Shown here piece by piece: positions 46,057 to 54,539 of a DNA stretch of 64,000 nucleotides. The translations under genes were made by a program, and so were the position numbers. Position 1 is the first letter of the stretch, and each line of letters begins with the position of its first letter. Location: the NCBI RefSeq assembly GCF_900167135.1, contig NZ_FUWZ01000001.1:124001-188000 (forward strand), in the 5' to 3' direction. The DNA is from Chitinophaga eiseniae (GTDB lineage: Bacteria > Bacteroidota > Bacteroidia > Chitinophagales > Chitinophagaceae). Below the pieces are notes generated by a model, which saw only the letters and a list, made by a program, of their open reading frames with translations, was not told the origin of the DNA and did no database searches.

Positions 46057-46737
46057 ATGGGCAATAGAAAAAAAACAGCCATCATTGTTGCAGGCGGCTC
46101 CGGTACCAGGATGCAGAGCGCCATACCCAAACAGTTTATGGACCTTGCGGGCAAACCGGTGTTATACCATACCATTACCGCATTCACTACTGCTTATCAG
46201 GACATGGAGATTGTGCTGGTGCTGCCGGAGCAGCATATCAGTTACGCCAATAACCTGCTGCAGGCTTTCGATAATATTCCGGCCATTACGCTGGTGAAGG
46301 GAGGGGAAACCCGTTTCCATTCCGTAAAGAACGGGCTGCAGCATATTAAGGGCGATGCGGTGGTTTTTGTGCATGACGGGGTGCGGCCGCTGGTATCGCC
46401 GGCGTTGGTCCGTACCTGTTATGAAGCTGCGTTGAGCCATGGTAGCGCTGTTCCGGTGATAGATATGAAAGACAGTATCCGGGAAGTAAACGGAGAAAAT
46501 AACAGGGCGGTGGACCGGGGGCGTTTCCGTATTGTACAGACGCCGCAGACTTTTGTGTCATCGTTGCTGTTACCGGCTTTTGAGCAGCCTTATGATCCGT
46601 TGTTTACCGATGAAGCTACGGTAGTGGAGCATTTTGGTCATTTTATACACCTGGTGGAAGGGGAGGAGGCGAACCTGAAGATCACGAAGCCGCTGGACCT
46701 GTTGATGGCGAAAGCTTTCCTGGATTTACGCGGGTAG
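46057..46737 (+). CDS. ispD: 2-C-methyl-D-erythritol 4-phosphate cytidylyltransferase
   Basis: A 226-residue enzyme of the MEP isoprenoid pathway. IIVAGGSGTRMQSAIPKQFMDLAGKPVLYHTI is the nucleotide-binding N-terminus; IVLVLPEQHISY, LVKGGETRFHSVKNGL, VVFVHDGVRPLV and VDRGRFRIVQTPQTF follow, ending FTDEATVVEHFGHFIHLVEGEEANLKITKPLDLLMA. Length is normal. It converges on the Gfo/Idh gene across the palindrome at 46741. Confidence 0.96.
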   Translation: MGNRKKTAIIVAGGSGTRMQSAIPKQFMDLAGKPVLYHTITAFTTAYQDMEIVLVLPEQHISYANNLLQAFDNIPAITLVKGGETRFHSVKNGLQHIKGDAVVFVHDGVRPLVSPALVRTCYEAALSHGSAVPVIDMKDSIREVNGENNRAVDRGRFRIVQTPQTFVSSLLLPAFEQPYDPLFTDEATVVEHFGHFIHLVEGEEANLKITKPLDLLMAKAFLDLRG

Positions 46738-46740
46738 TGT

Positions 46741-46910
46741 CACGCCAAGCTTTATAAGAGAGCAAAGCGTGCGAAGACAATAACTATAATTATCAGGAGC
46801 GCAAAGAAAAGCAAAGGAGCGGAGGTCAAATTTGATCTCCGCTCCTTTGCTTTTTTTATTTTTCTTTCAAAATCTTTGCGCTCCTGGCTTACTTCGCGTC
46901 TTTGCGAGAG
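46741..46910. repeat. Nested palindromic element between ispD and Gfo/Idh genes
   Basis: The inner stem AAAGCAAAGGAGCGGAGG...AAA (46808-46830) meets its complement (46831-46853) with no loop, 22 of 23 pairs. An outer stem AGGAGCGCAAAGA (46795-46807) pairs with TCTTTGCGCTCCT (46873-46885). The right end, CTTCGCGTCTTTGCGAG, is the same phrase as the 56-bp unit at 12755-12936 and encodes the last residues and stop of the Gfo/Idh protein. Confidence 0.82.
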
Positions 46911-47860
46911 ATCTTTTGCAGGATCTGGTGGGCGACGTCGAGCGCCTGCAGGCCATCGATGGCGTTTACGGCCACGGGTTTATTATGGAGGATGGCGTCG
47001 CGGAACAGTTCCAGTTCCATCCGGATGGCGTTGGACTGTTTTACTTCCGGGTTATCGATAGCGATGGTTTTTTTGCCGCTGTTGGTTTCGATATCGAGGG
47101 TAAAGAGGCCTTCGTCTTCCGGTGTTTTCAGCTTGATGATTTCAGATTTTTTATCGAGGAAGTCGATACCGATGTAGGCATCTTTCTGGAAGAGGCGCAT
47201 TTTGCGCATCTTTTTCAGGGAGATGCGGCTGGAGGTGAGGTTGGCCACGCAGCCGTTATGGAACTCGATGCGTACGTTGGCGATATCGGGGGTATCGCTC
47301 ATGACAGCCACGCCGCTGGCGGATATACGGCTGACGGTGGATTTAACGATGCTGAGTACGATGTCGATATCGTGGATCATGAGATCGAGGATCACGCTTA
47401 CGTCGGTACCGCGCGGATTGAATTCGGCGAGGCGGTGTACCTCGATGAACATGGGCTTCAGGTCATAGCCTTTCAGGGCGAGGAAGGCGGGGTTGAAGCG
47501 TTCCACATGGCCTACCTGGAATTTGATGTTGGCTTCATCCACCAGTTTTACCAGTGTTTTGGCTTCTTCCATGGTGTTGGTCATGGGTTTCTCCACGAAA
47601 ATATGTTTACCGTTGCGGATGGCCAGTTCACATAATTTATAATGGAGGGTGGTAGGCGCTACGATGTCGATGGCGTCTACGGCCAGTATCAGTTCTTCCG
47701 CTGTGGTGTACCGGGGAATATTGTATTGTTCTGCCACGCTGGCGGCGTTGGCATCGCTGGGGTCATAGAAGCCTGTAACTTCCACGTCTTTCATGGTTGA
47801 AAGCTGGGAGAGGTGAATTTTACCGAGATGTCCTACCCCGAAGATTCCTATTTTGAGCAT
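46889..47860 (-). CDS. Gfo/Idh/MocA-family oxidoreductase
   Basis: 323 residues. The NAD(P) motif is IGIFGVGHLGKIHLSQL (residues 3-19); VDAIDIVAPTTLHYKLCELAIRNGKHIFVEKPMTNTMEEAKTLV contains the conserved EKP. QVGHVERFNPAF and VILDLMIHDIDIVLSIV carry the Asp-His active-site pair. It should oxidise or reduce a sugar or sugar nucleotide; the substrate is unknown, possibly in lipid A or surface-glycan synthesis. The terminal SRKDAK residues and stop come from the repeat element and are probably not part of the conserved fold. Confidence 0.9.
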   Translation of the reverse strand: MLKIGIFGVGHLGKIHLSQLSTMKDVEVTGFYDPSDANAASVAEQYNIPRYTTAEELILAVDAIDIVAPTTLHYKLCELAIRNGKHIFVEKPMTNTMEEAKTLVKLVDEANIKFQVGHVERFNPAFLALKGYDLKPMFIEVHRLAEFNPRGTDVSVILDLMIHDIDIVLSIVKSTVSRISASGVAVMSDTPDIANVRIEFHNGCVANLTSSRISLKKMRKMRLFQKDAYIGIDFLDKKSEIIKLKTPEDEGLFTLDIETNSGKKTIAIDNPEVKQSNAIRMELELFRDAILHNKPVAVNAIDGLQALDVAHQILQKISRKDAK

Positions 47861-47915
47861 ATTGGATCGTAATAAATAAATGCGAAAGTAAATACATTTG
47901 GTTATTTTTTGATTT

Positions 47916-48623
47916 TTATATCACACCTTCTTCCACGAGGCTGCAGTAGCCTGTTTCAGACACGATAATATGGTCCAGTACGTCTATGTCAAAGAGCTGG
48001 CCTTGTTCCTTTATTTTCAGGGTGATGCGGATATCGGCCTGGCTGGGGCGCAGGCTGCCGGAGGGGTGGTTGTGGCAGAGCAGCAGTTTGGAGGCGCCGG
48101 CTTCCAGGGCGTCGCGGAAGATGAGGCGGGTATCTACCACGGTGCTGGTCATGCCGCCGGTGCTGATACAGCGGTATTGCAGCACTTTGTTGGCGTGGTT
48201 GAGGAACATGACGTAGAATGTTTCGAAGGAGTGGTCTGCCAGGAGGGGTTTAAAGAACAGGGCGGCATCTGCGCCGGCGCGGATAACGGTTTTTTTATGG
48301 ATGGGGCTTGCCTGGCGGCGGCGGGCCAGTTCCATGGCGGCCAGCACGGTAACGGCTTTGGCGCGGCCCATGCCTTTGAGCTTTTGCAGTTTCCGGACGC
48401 TGATCCGGCCCAGTTCCGGCAGGTTGTGATGTGCCAGCTGCAATACTTCCCGGGCCAGGTCCAGGGCAGACTTGTTTTTATGGCCGGTATGCAGGAGGAT
48501 GGCCAGCAGTTCGGTGTCTGTGAGGGTGCCGGCGCCGTGCTGCAGCAGTTTTTCCCTTGGTTTTTCGGCATCCGCCCATTGACGGATGGCCACATGGGGG
48601 TGTGGTTTCGGGCTAACAAACAT
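47916..48623 (-). CDS. radC: RadC-family JAB/MPN domain protein
   Basis: A 235-residue protein. The N-terminal part has PREKLLQHGAGTLTDTELLAILL and a helix-hairpin-helix (RKLQKLKGMGRAKAVTVLAA). The C-terminal MPN domain has LNHANKVLQYRCISTGGMTSTVVDTRLIFRDAL and the JAMM metal site LLCHNHPSGSLRPSQADI with His184, His186 and Asp197. The metal site is intact, so metal-dependent hydrolase activity is possible; the old DNA-repair role is not well supported. It is divergent from prs. Confidence 0.93.
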   Translation of the reverse strand: MFVSPKPHPHVAIRQWADAEKPREKLLQHGAGTLTDTELLAILLHTGHKNKSALDLAREVLQLAHHNLPELGRISVRKLQKLKGMGRAKAVTVLAAMELARRRQASPIHKKTVIRAGADAALFFKPLLADHSFETFYVMFLNHANKVLQYRCISTGGMTSTVVDTRLIFRDALEAGASKLLLCHNHPSGSLRPSQADIRITLKIKEQGQLFDIDVLDHIIVSETGYCSLVEEGVI

Positions 48624-48811
48624 ATGTCATCGCATTTCTTCGAATTTCGCGAAAAATCACTGGAAAAAAAATTCCCCTCCCCGGTTTCTTTTTCTGAAAA
48701 AATAGATCAAAACCAGTGTAATAAATTAATTTCTAATGGATTAAATTTAAAAATTATTTAAAATCTAGTTTTTGATCGAAAAAAAATCACGCCGGTAGCC
48801 CTAAAAAATCA

Positions 48812-48819
48812 TAGTTTTG
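48812..48819 (+). promoter_or_regulatory. TAnnTTTG -7 element for prs
   Basis: TAGTTTTG matches the -7 consensus, 19 bp before the prs ATG; no TTTG is found at the 19-bp spacing. Confidence 0.5.
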
Positions 48820-48838
48820 CCACCTCTTTTCTACCAGT

Positions 48839-49795
48839 ATGCAACCTTCAGTAAAAATCTTCACAGGCAACAGTAATCCGGCATTGGCTGAGAAAATTGC
48901 CAAAAGATACGGCAACGGACTCAACAGCCTCGGAAAGTTAAAAATTCAGAAGTTCAGTGATGGCGAGTTTCAGCCCGTTTTCCTGGAAAGTATCCGTGGT
49001 GACTATGTTTTCCTGGTGCAGGGCACCAATGCCCCGTCAGACAACCTGATGGAGCTGCTGCTGATGATTGACGCGGCAAAACGCGCATCAGCAGGGTATA
49101 TCACGGCGGTAATCCCGTATTTCGGGTTTGCCCGTCAGGACAGGAAAGACAAGCCAAGGGTGGCAATCGGATCTAAACTGGTGGCCAACCTGCTCACCTC
49201 CGCGGGAGCTAACAGGGTGATTACCATGGATTTACATGCTCCGCAGATCCAGGCTTTCTTCGACATCCCGGTAGATCACCTGGACAGTTCTGCTATTTTT
49301 ATTCCTTATATTGAGCAATTAAAGCTGGAAAATCTTACCTTTGCGTCCCCTGACGTGGGCAGCACCAACCGGGTGCGCGAAGTGGCGTCCTACTTCAATG
49401 CTGAGATGGTGATTTGCGACAAACACCGCAAAAGAGCCAACGAAATAGCATCCATGGTGGTGATCGGTGACGTGAAAGACAGGGACATTGTGCTCATTGA
49501 CGATATCTGCGATACTGCCGGCACGCTGTCAAAAGCGGCCAACCTGCTGAAGGAAAAAGGCGCCAGAAGCGTTCGCGCTTTCTGTACCCATCCGGTGTTC
49601 AGCGGTAAAGCATATGAAAACATCGAAAACTCCGTACTGGAAGAAATAGTGGTTTGTGATACCATTCCCATCCGCCCGGAAAGCTCGAAAATCAAAGTAG
49701 TGTCTGTGGCAGACCTGTTTGCGGTAGCTATCCGCAACATGCACGAAAACAAGTCTATTACCAGCCTGTTCGTGCACAGTCACCGCAAACAATAA
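48839..49795 (+). CDS. prs: Ribose-phosphate pyrophosphokinase
   Basis: A 318-residue enzyme making PRPP from ribose 5-phosphate and ATP. KIQKFSDGEFQPVFLESIRGDYVFLVQGT is the N-terminal signature. AVIPYFGFARQDRKDKPRVAIGSKLVANLL, ITMDLHAPQIQAFFDIPVDHL with the metal His, and the PRPP loop VLIDDICDTAGTLSKAA are present. It heads a prs-rplY-pth group on the plus strand. Confidence 0.97.
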   Translation: MQPSVKIFTGNSNPALAEKIAKRYGNGLNSLGKLKIQKFSDGEFQPVFLESIRGDYVFLVQGTNAPSDNLMELLLMIDAAKRASAGYITAVIPYFGFARQDRKDKPRVAIGSKLVANLLTSAGANRVITMDLHAPQIQAFFDIPVDHLDSSAIFIPYIEQLKLENLTFASPDVGSTNRVREVASYFNAEMVICDKHRKRANEIASMVVIGDVKDRDIVLIDDICDTAGTLSKAANLLKEKGARSVRAFCTHPVFSGKAYENIENSVLEEIVVCDTIPIRPESSKIKVVSVADLFAVAIRNMHENKSITSLFVHSHRKQ

Positions 49796-49832
49796 CAACG
49801 TATTTTTATAATTTATATAAACTGTTTAAACA

Positions 49833-50423
49833 ATGAAAACAATAACCATCGAAGGACAACTCAGGAGCGAATTCGGCAAAAAAGCCACCCGCCAGATCCG
49901 TTCTGAGGAACAAGTGCCTTGTGTTATTTACGGGGGTGCGGAAACTGTTAATTTTGCAGCTCCTGCCAAAGCATTCAAAACCCTGGTGTACACTGCAGCT
50001 TTCCAGATCGCAGAAATTAAACTGGGCGCTAAAACTTACAAATGCGTACTGAAAGACATGCAGTTCGACGTTGTGACAGATGAACTGGCACACATCGACT
50101 TCATGGAGCTGGTTGAAGACAAAAAAGTGTCTGTAACCCTGCCGATCAAACTGGTTGGTTCTTCTGTAGGTGTTAAAGCCGGTGGTAAACTGGTAAGCAA
50201 ACTGAAAGCGCTGAAAGTAAAAGCACTGCCTAAGCACCTGGTGGAGAGCATCGAAGTAAACATCGAGAACCTCGAACTGAATGGCAACATCCGCGTTGAA
50301 GACGTGAAAGTAGACGGTATCGAAATCACCAACTCTCCGCGTATTCCTATCGCTTCTGTGGTAATGACCCGTCAGCTGCGTCAGGAAGAATCTGCTGCTG
50401 AAAAAGACGCTAAAAAGAAATAA
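49833..50423 (+). CDS. rplY: 50S ribosomal protein L25 (Ctc-type)
   Basis: A 196-residue L25/TL5/CTC-type protein binding 5S rRNA. The N-terminal L25 domain has TIEGQLRSEFGKKATRQIRSEEQVPCVIYGG and DMQFDVVTDELAHIDFMELVEDKKVSVTLPI. The C-terminal beta domain has PKHLVESIEVNIENLELNGNIRVEDVKV. A Lys/Glu-rich tail ends in KDAKKK. Spacing to prs is 37 bp. A terminator follows before pth. Confidence 0.95.
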   Translation: MKTITIEGQLRSEFGKKATRQIRSEEQVPCVIYGGAETVNFAAPAKAFKTLVYTAAFQIAEIKLGAKTYKCVLKDMQFDVVTDELAHIDFMELVEDKKVSVTLPIKLVGSSVGVKAGGKLVSKLKALKVKALPKHLVESIEVNIENLELNGNIRVEDVKVDGIEITNSPRIPIASVVMTRQLRQEESAAEKDAKKK

Positions 50424-50442
50424 TCTTTTAGAAATATTTTTC

Positions 50443-50475
50443 AAAAAAGCCTCTCTACTTGTAGAGGGGCTTTTT
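50443..50475 (+). terminator. Terminator after rplY
   Basis: AAAAAAGCCTCTCTAC, loop TT, GTAGAGGGGCTTTTT. It lies only 14 bp before the pth ATG, so pth is probably reached by read-through or by its own start. Confidence 0.88.
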
Positions 50476-50488
50476 AATTTTGAAACAT

Positions 50489-51064
50489 ATGAAATACCTG
50501 ATCGCCGGTTTGGGCAACATTGGACAGGAATACCGTCATACCCGTCACAATATTGGTTTTGACGTGGTGGACGCTTTTGTGGCCAAACATAACAGCAGCT
50601 TCGATAACGACCGGCTGGCGGAGGTGGCGGAATGTAAGTGGAAAGGTAAAACGTTTATCGTGATCAAACCCACCACCTATATGAACCTCAGTGGCCGTGC
50701 TGTCAAATACTGGATGGACAAGGAAAAGATCGCCCTGGAAAACCTGCTGGTGATCATGGACGAACTGGCGCTTCCGCTGGATGTGCTCCGTTTACGCCCC
50801 GGCGGCAGCGATGCCGGCCACAACGGACTGAAAAGCATACAGGAGTCACTGGGCACCAATCAATACCCCCGCCTGCGTTTCGGCATCGGTAACGATTACG
50901 CCAAAGGACGACAGGCCGATTTTGTACTGGGTAAATGGAAACCAACAGAAGTGGCCGTAGTGCAACAGAAAATCAACGCCTGCTGCGATATCATCGAAAG
51001 TTTCGCGGGCATTGGACTGGCCCGCACCATGAATGAGTATAACAAGATGACCTTTCCGCTGTAA
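50489..51064 (+). CDS. pth: Peptidyl-tRNA hydrolase
   Basis: 191 residues from the ATG at 50489; the TTG at 50480 is not needed. MKYLIAGLGNIGQEYRHTRHNIGFDVVDAF has the catalytic His20. VIKPTTYMNLSGRAVKYW, VIMDELALPLDVLRLRPGGSDAGHNGLKSI and RLRFGIGND are family motifs. It recycles peptidyl-tRNA released from ribosomes. Confidence 0.97.
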   Translation: MKYLIAGLGNIGQEYRHTRHNIGFDVVDAFVAKHNSSFDNDRLAEVAECKWKGKTFIVIKPTTYMNLSGRAVKYWMDKEKIALENLLVIMDELALPLDVLRLRPGGSDAGHNGLKSIQESLGTNQYPRLRFGIGNDYAKGRQADFVLGKWKPTEVAVVQQKINACCDIIESFAGIGLARTMNEYNKMTFPL

Positions 51065-51122
51065 AGTAAATTTGCAAATCTGACCGCTATCTGCTTAATT
51101 TATCATCTAAAACTCACGCATT

Positions 51123-51734
51123 ATGAAAATTATTTGCGTAGGCAGGAACTATGCCGACCATGCCAAAGAACTGAAGAACGAGGTGCCCACGGAGCCGGTG
51201 TTGTTCATGAAACCCAAGAACGCCCTGCTGCAAAATGGCCACCCTTTTTATTATCCGGAGTTTACCACCAACCTGCACTACGAATGTGAACTCGTATTGC
51301 GCGTCAGCAAAAACGGCAAACATATTCAGGAAAAATTCGCAGATAAATATTACGATAAGATTTCTGTGGGGATCGATTTTACGGCGCGCGACTTACAGGA
51401 TAAACAAAAAGCCAAAGGCCTGCCCTGGGAAATCGCCAAAGCCTTTGATAACTCCGCCATCGTGGGCTCTTTTATCCCCATCACACCGGAGATGGACAAG
51501 AAGGACATCAACTTCTGCCTGTATAAAAACAAAACACTGGTACAACAGGGTAATACCAAAGATCTCCTGTTCTCTTTCGACTTTCTCGTTTCCTATATTT
51601 CCAAATTCTTTACCCTTAACATTGGCGACCTGATCTTTACCGGCACGCCTGTGGGAGTGGGCCCAACCACTATCGGGGACACCTTTGAGGCTTTTATCGA
51701 AAACGACAGCCTGCTGGAGTTTGCCGTTAAATGA
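51123..51734 (+). CDS. Fumarylacetoacetate hydrolase-family protein
   Basis: 203 residues. MKIICVGRNYADHAKELKNEVPTEPVLFMKPKNALL is the family start. The metal ligands are the Glu pair in YECELVLRV and the Asp in GIDFTARDLQDKQK. GNTKDLLFSFDFLVSYISKFFTLNIGDLIFTGTPVGVGP is highly typical. Likely an acylpyruvase or oxaloacetate tautomerase/decarboxylase type enzyme; the family is broad. Its TGA stop is the first base triplet of the palindrome at 51732. Confidence 0.93.
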   Translation: MKIICVGRNYADHAKELKNEVPTEPVLFMKPKNALLQNGHPFYYPEFTTNLHYECELVLRVSKNGKHIQEKFADKYYDKISVGIDFTARDLQDKQKAKGLPWEIAKAFDNSAIVGSFIPITPEMDKKDINFCLYKNKTLVQQGNTKDLLFSFDFLVSYISKFFTLNIGDLIFTGTPVGVGPTTIGDTFEAFIENDSLLEFAVK

Positions 51735-51866
51735 TTTTTTGATTTTTTGATTTTGGGATTTAGAGATTTAGAGATTTGACATGCAGCGAAGATCAAATGG
51801 GATAACAAAACATGGTCTTCCGCTTTCTTAAATCCCAAAATCCCAAAATCCCAAATCAAAAAATCA
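51732..51866. repeat. Palindrome whose two ends are the stop codons of convergent genes
   Basis: The plus strand starts TGATTTTTTGATTTTGGGATTT (51732 on) and the minus strand from 51866 starts TGATTTTTTGATTTGGGATTTT. The inner hairpin GCGAAGATC / GTCTTCCGC spans about 51785-51833. The opening TGA is the stop of the FAH-family gene; the opposite TGA is the stop of the MarR gene. The arms contain short GATTT- and TCCCAAAA-type direct repeats. Confidence 0.85.
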
Positions 51867-52307
51867 GACTTTCGTAGGGATATTGTTATAGATCGTGTCC
51901 AGTATCCTGGTCAACTCCGCATAATCCGCTTCTGTCAGCGATTTCCAGCCTGTCTTCCGCATTTCATGTACCAGCGGCTTCACCGCTTTGTATTTTTCCG
52001 TTCCGTCCGGCGTCAGCTGCAGATATATTTTCCGCCGGTCATACGTGTCCGCTTCCCGCTTTACCAGCCCTTTTTTTACCAATAGCTCAATAATACGGGA
52101 GATGGTGGTAATATCCTTGGAGGTATTACGGGCCAGCTCGTTATGGGTTGTTTTTTTATGCTTGTACAGATTCTCTACCAGCAACCACTGGTCCACCGTG
52201 ATGTCCATCTGGCGGGAATCAAACATTTTCTGCCAATAATTGCGCAGTTTTTTCAGGGTCGCATCCAGCTTAAAAAAAGAGGGATTATTGATAAAAGTAT
52301 CAGCCAT
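51864..52307 (-). CDS. MarR-family transcription regulator
   Basis: 147 residues. A winged helix is seen in TVDQWLLVENLYKHKKTTHNELARNTSKDITTISRIIELLVKKGLVKREADTYDRRKIYLQLTPDGTEKY. Residues before and after form dimer helices. It is divergent from the fused 2-oxoacid dehydrogenase E1 gene, with a clear palindrome between, so it probably represses itself and that gene. The inducer is unknown. Confidence 0.9.
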   Translation of the reverse strand: MADTFINNPSFFKLDATLKKLRNYWQKMFDSRQMDITVDQWLLVENLYKHKKTTHNELARNTSKDITTISRIIELLVKKGLVKREADTYDRRKIYLQLTPDGTEKYKAVKPLVHEMRKTGWKSLTEADYAELTRILDTIYNNIPTKV

Positions 52308-52322
52308 AATGATTAATTTGCA

Positions 52323-52345
52323 ATAGCAACAGTTGTTATAGCAAC
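52323..52345. promoter_or_regulatory. Probable MarR operator in the divergent intergenic region
   Basis: ATAGCAAC-A-GTTGTTAT (52323-52339) is a 17-bp palindrome with one mismatch, and a third half-site ATAGCAAC follows at 52338-52345. It lies 15 bp before the MarR ATG and next to a TATTTTG -7-like element for the E1 gene. Size and placement suit a MarR dimer site. Confidence 0.65.
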
Positions 52346-52349
52346 TATT

Positions 52350-54515
52350 TTGCCGGAACCACCATCGTCATCACCAAAACAGTTTTACGTGTTTAAAGAT
52401 AGTACAAGCGTTTCAACTTTAAAAGCCGGTACTAACGGCCAGCACGGGAAGAGGAGCGAGCTGGCGGAGTTACTGGCGGCCTACCGCTGGATGTGCCAGG
52501 CGGGCCGCATGGCAGACACCTATGAAGCCAACCGGGCGATATGCAAATATGTACATTCCACCTCCCGGGGGCATGAGGCCATACAGATAGCCACCGGCAT
52601 GCAGCTGCAGCCATGGGACTTTGCCAGTCCGTATTACCGCGACGAGAGCATGCTGCTGGCCATGGGCTTTGAGCCCTATGAGCTGATGCTGCAGCTACTG
52701 GCCAAAGCAGACGATCCTTTTTCCGGCGGCAGGTCTTACTACAACCACCCCAGCAGCCGGCGGGCCGACAAGCCCCGGATCCCCCACCAGAGCAGCGCTA
52801 CCGGTATGCAGGTAATACCCGCCACAGGGATGGCGCAGGGGGTGCAGTATCTCGAAACCATTCATGCACAGCTGTCCACAGGCCCCAACGGCGAATTGCC
52901 GGTAGTGCTTTGTTCACTGGGCGACGGCAGTGTGACGGAGGGAGAAGTCAGCGAAGCATTCCAGTTTGCCGTGCTGAAACAACTGCCGGTCATCTATCTC
53001 ATACAGGACAATGACTGGGGCATCTCGGTTACCGCCGCGGAAGCCCGCGCCATGGACGCCTATGAATACGCCGCCGGCTTCAAAGGGCTGGAGCGTATGC
53101 GGGTGGACGGCAGCGACTTCACCGCCAGCTACGCCGCCATGGAAACGGCTATCGGTTATGTACGGCAGGAACGCAAGCCTATCCTGGTACAGGCCAAAGT
53201 GCCGCTGCTGGGACACCACACCTCCGGCGTACGGAAAGAATGGTACCGCACGGCGGAAGACCTGGAAAAACATGCGGCCAACGACCCGGTGCCCAAACTG
53301 CGGGCGCTGTTGCTGAAACATGGCGTAACGGAAGCTGCGCTGCAGGAAATAGAACAGACAGCAGCGGAAGATATAGAAGCGGCCTTCACAGCGGCGGTAA
53401 AAGCGGCAGAACCGGCCCCTGAAACGGTGCTGGAGCATATGTTTGCACCCACCCCCGTTACGCAGGAAGCGGGAACGCGTACCCCCGCCAACGGTAATAA
53501 AGTGGTGATGGTAGACGCAGCGCTGCACGCAGTGGAAGAAATCATGCAGCAGTACCCCGAAGCTATCTTTTTCGGGCAGGACGTAGGTAAACGCCTGGGA
53601 GGCGTATTCCGCGAAGCGGCTACGCTCGGCGATAAATTCGGCGACCACCGGGTGTATAACACGGCCATCCAGGAAGCCTATATCATTGGCGCAACGGCAG
53701 GCCTGTCGGCCACCGGCGTAAAACCCATCGTGGAAATACAGTTTGCGGACTATATCTATCCGGGATTTAATCAGCTGGTCACAGAGATCTCCAAATCCTG
53801 CTACCTGAGCCAGGGTAAATTCCCGGTGCAGACGCTCATCAGGGTACCTATCGGCGCCTATGGCGGCGGAGGCCCTTACCATTCCGGCAGTATTGAATCC
53901 ACCCTGCTGAGCATTAAAGGCATTAAAGTGGTGTATCCTTCCAATGCAGCCGATATGAAAGGCCTGCTCAAAGCAGCATTCCTGGACCCTAACCCGGTCG
54001 TGATGCTGGAGCATAAAGGGCTTTACTGGAGCAAGGTGCCCGGCACCCAGGAGGCCATGACGATAGAACCGGCGGCAGACTATGTGCTGCCACTGGGTAA
54101 AGCCAATGTGATATTGCAGGCGCACCCGAAAGATGTACAACGCGGAGAGTCTGTCTGCATCATCACCTACGGCATGGGCGTATACTGGGCCAAAGCGGCA
54201 GCCCGTGCATTTCCGGGGAACGTGGAGATTGTGGACCTCCGCACCCTCTTTCCGCTGGATGAAGAACTGGTATTCCAGACCGTTCGTAAACATGGTAAAT
54301 GCCTGCTGCTGACAGAAGAACAGCTGAACAATTCCTTTACGCAGGCGCTGGCCGGCCGTATTCAGAAAGAATGTTTCAGACAGCTGGACGCCCCGGTGCA
54401 TATGCTGGGTGCGCTGGACCTGCCTGCCGTGGCGCTCAACACCGGCCTGGAAGCGGCTATGCTGCCCAACGCCGCCAAGGTGGAGGCCATGATAAAGGCA
54501 TTAATGTCCTACTGA
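52350..54515 (+). CDS. 2-oxoacid dehydrogenase E1, fused alpha and beta subunits
   Basis: Up to 721 residues, thiamine-diphosphate enzyme of the branched-chain 2-oxoacid/pyruvate class. The alpha part has YRWMCQAGRMADTYEANRAI, SPYYRDESMLLAMGF and the ThDP motif LGDGSVTEGEVSEAFQFAVLKQLPVIYLIQDN. The beta part starts near residue 385 (VVMVDAALHAVEEIMQQYPEAIFFGQDVG) with FREAATLGDKFGDHRVYNTAIQEAYIIG. The start is uncertain: TTG at 52350 overlaps the likely promoter, and GTG at 52389 is an alternative. E2 and E3 genes are not adjacent. It is likely controlled by the divergent MarR. Confidence 0.9.
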   Translation: MPEPPSSSPKQFYVFKDSTSVSTLKAGTNGQHGKRSELAELLAAYRWMCQAGRMADTYEANRAICKYVHSTSRGHEAIQIATGMQLQPWDFASPYYRDESMLLAMGFEPYELMLQLLAKADDPFSGGRSYYNHPSSRRADKPRIPHQSSATGMQVIPATGMAQGVQYLETIHAQLSTGPNGELPVVLCSLGDGSVTEGEVSEAFQFAVLKQLPVIYLIQDNDWGISVTAAEARAMDAYEYAAGFKGLERMRVDGSDFTASYAAMETAIGYVRQERKPILVQAKVPLLGHHTSGVRKEWYRTAEDLEKHAANDPVPKLRALLLKHGVTEAALQEIEQTAAEDIEAAFTAAVKAAEPAPETVLEHMFAPTPVTQEAGTRTPANGNKVVMVDAALHAVEEIMQQYPEAIFFGQDVGKRLGGVFREAATLGDKFGDHRVYNTAIQEAYIIGATAGLSATGVKPIVEIQFADYIYPGFNQLVTEISKSCYLSQGKFPVQTLIRVPIGAYGGGGPYHSGSIESTLLSIKGIKVVYPSNAADMKGLLKAAFLDPNPVVMLEHKGLYWSKVPGTQEAMTIEPAADYVLPLGKANVILQAHPKDVQRGESVCIITYGMGVYWAKAAARAFPGNVEIVDLRTLFPLDEELVFQTVRKHGKCLLLTEEQLNNSFTQALAGRIQKECFRQLDAPVHMLGALDLPAVALNTGLEAAMLPNAAKVEAMIKALMSY

Positions 54516-54539
54516 AAACCAGCCGATACCTTATGTAAA

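Noticed and set aside
52914..54401. 495-residue open frame antisense to the E1 gene
   Set aside because: It is His/Phe/Arg-rich with no recognisable domain and lies opposite conserved ThDP motifs.
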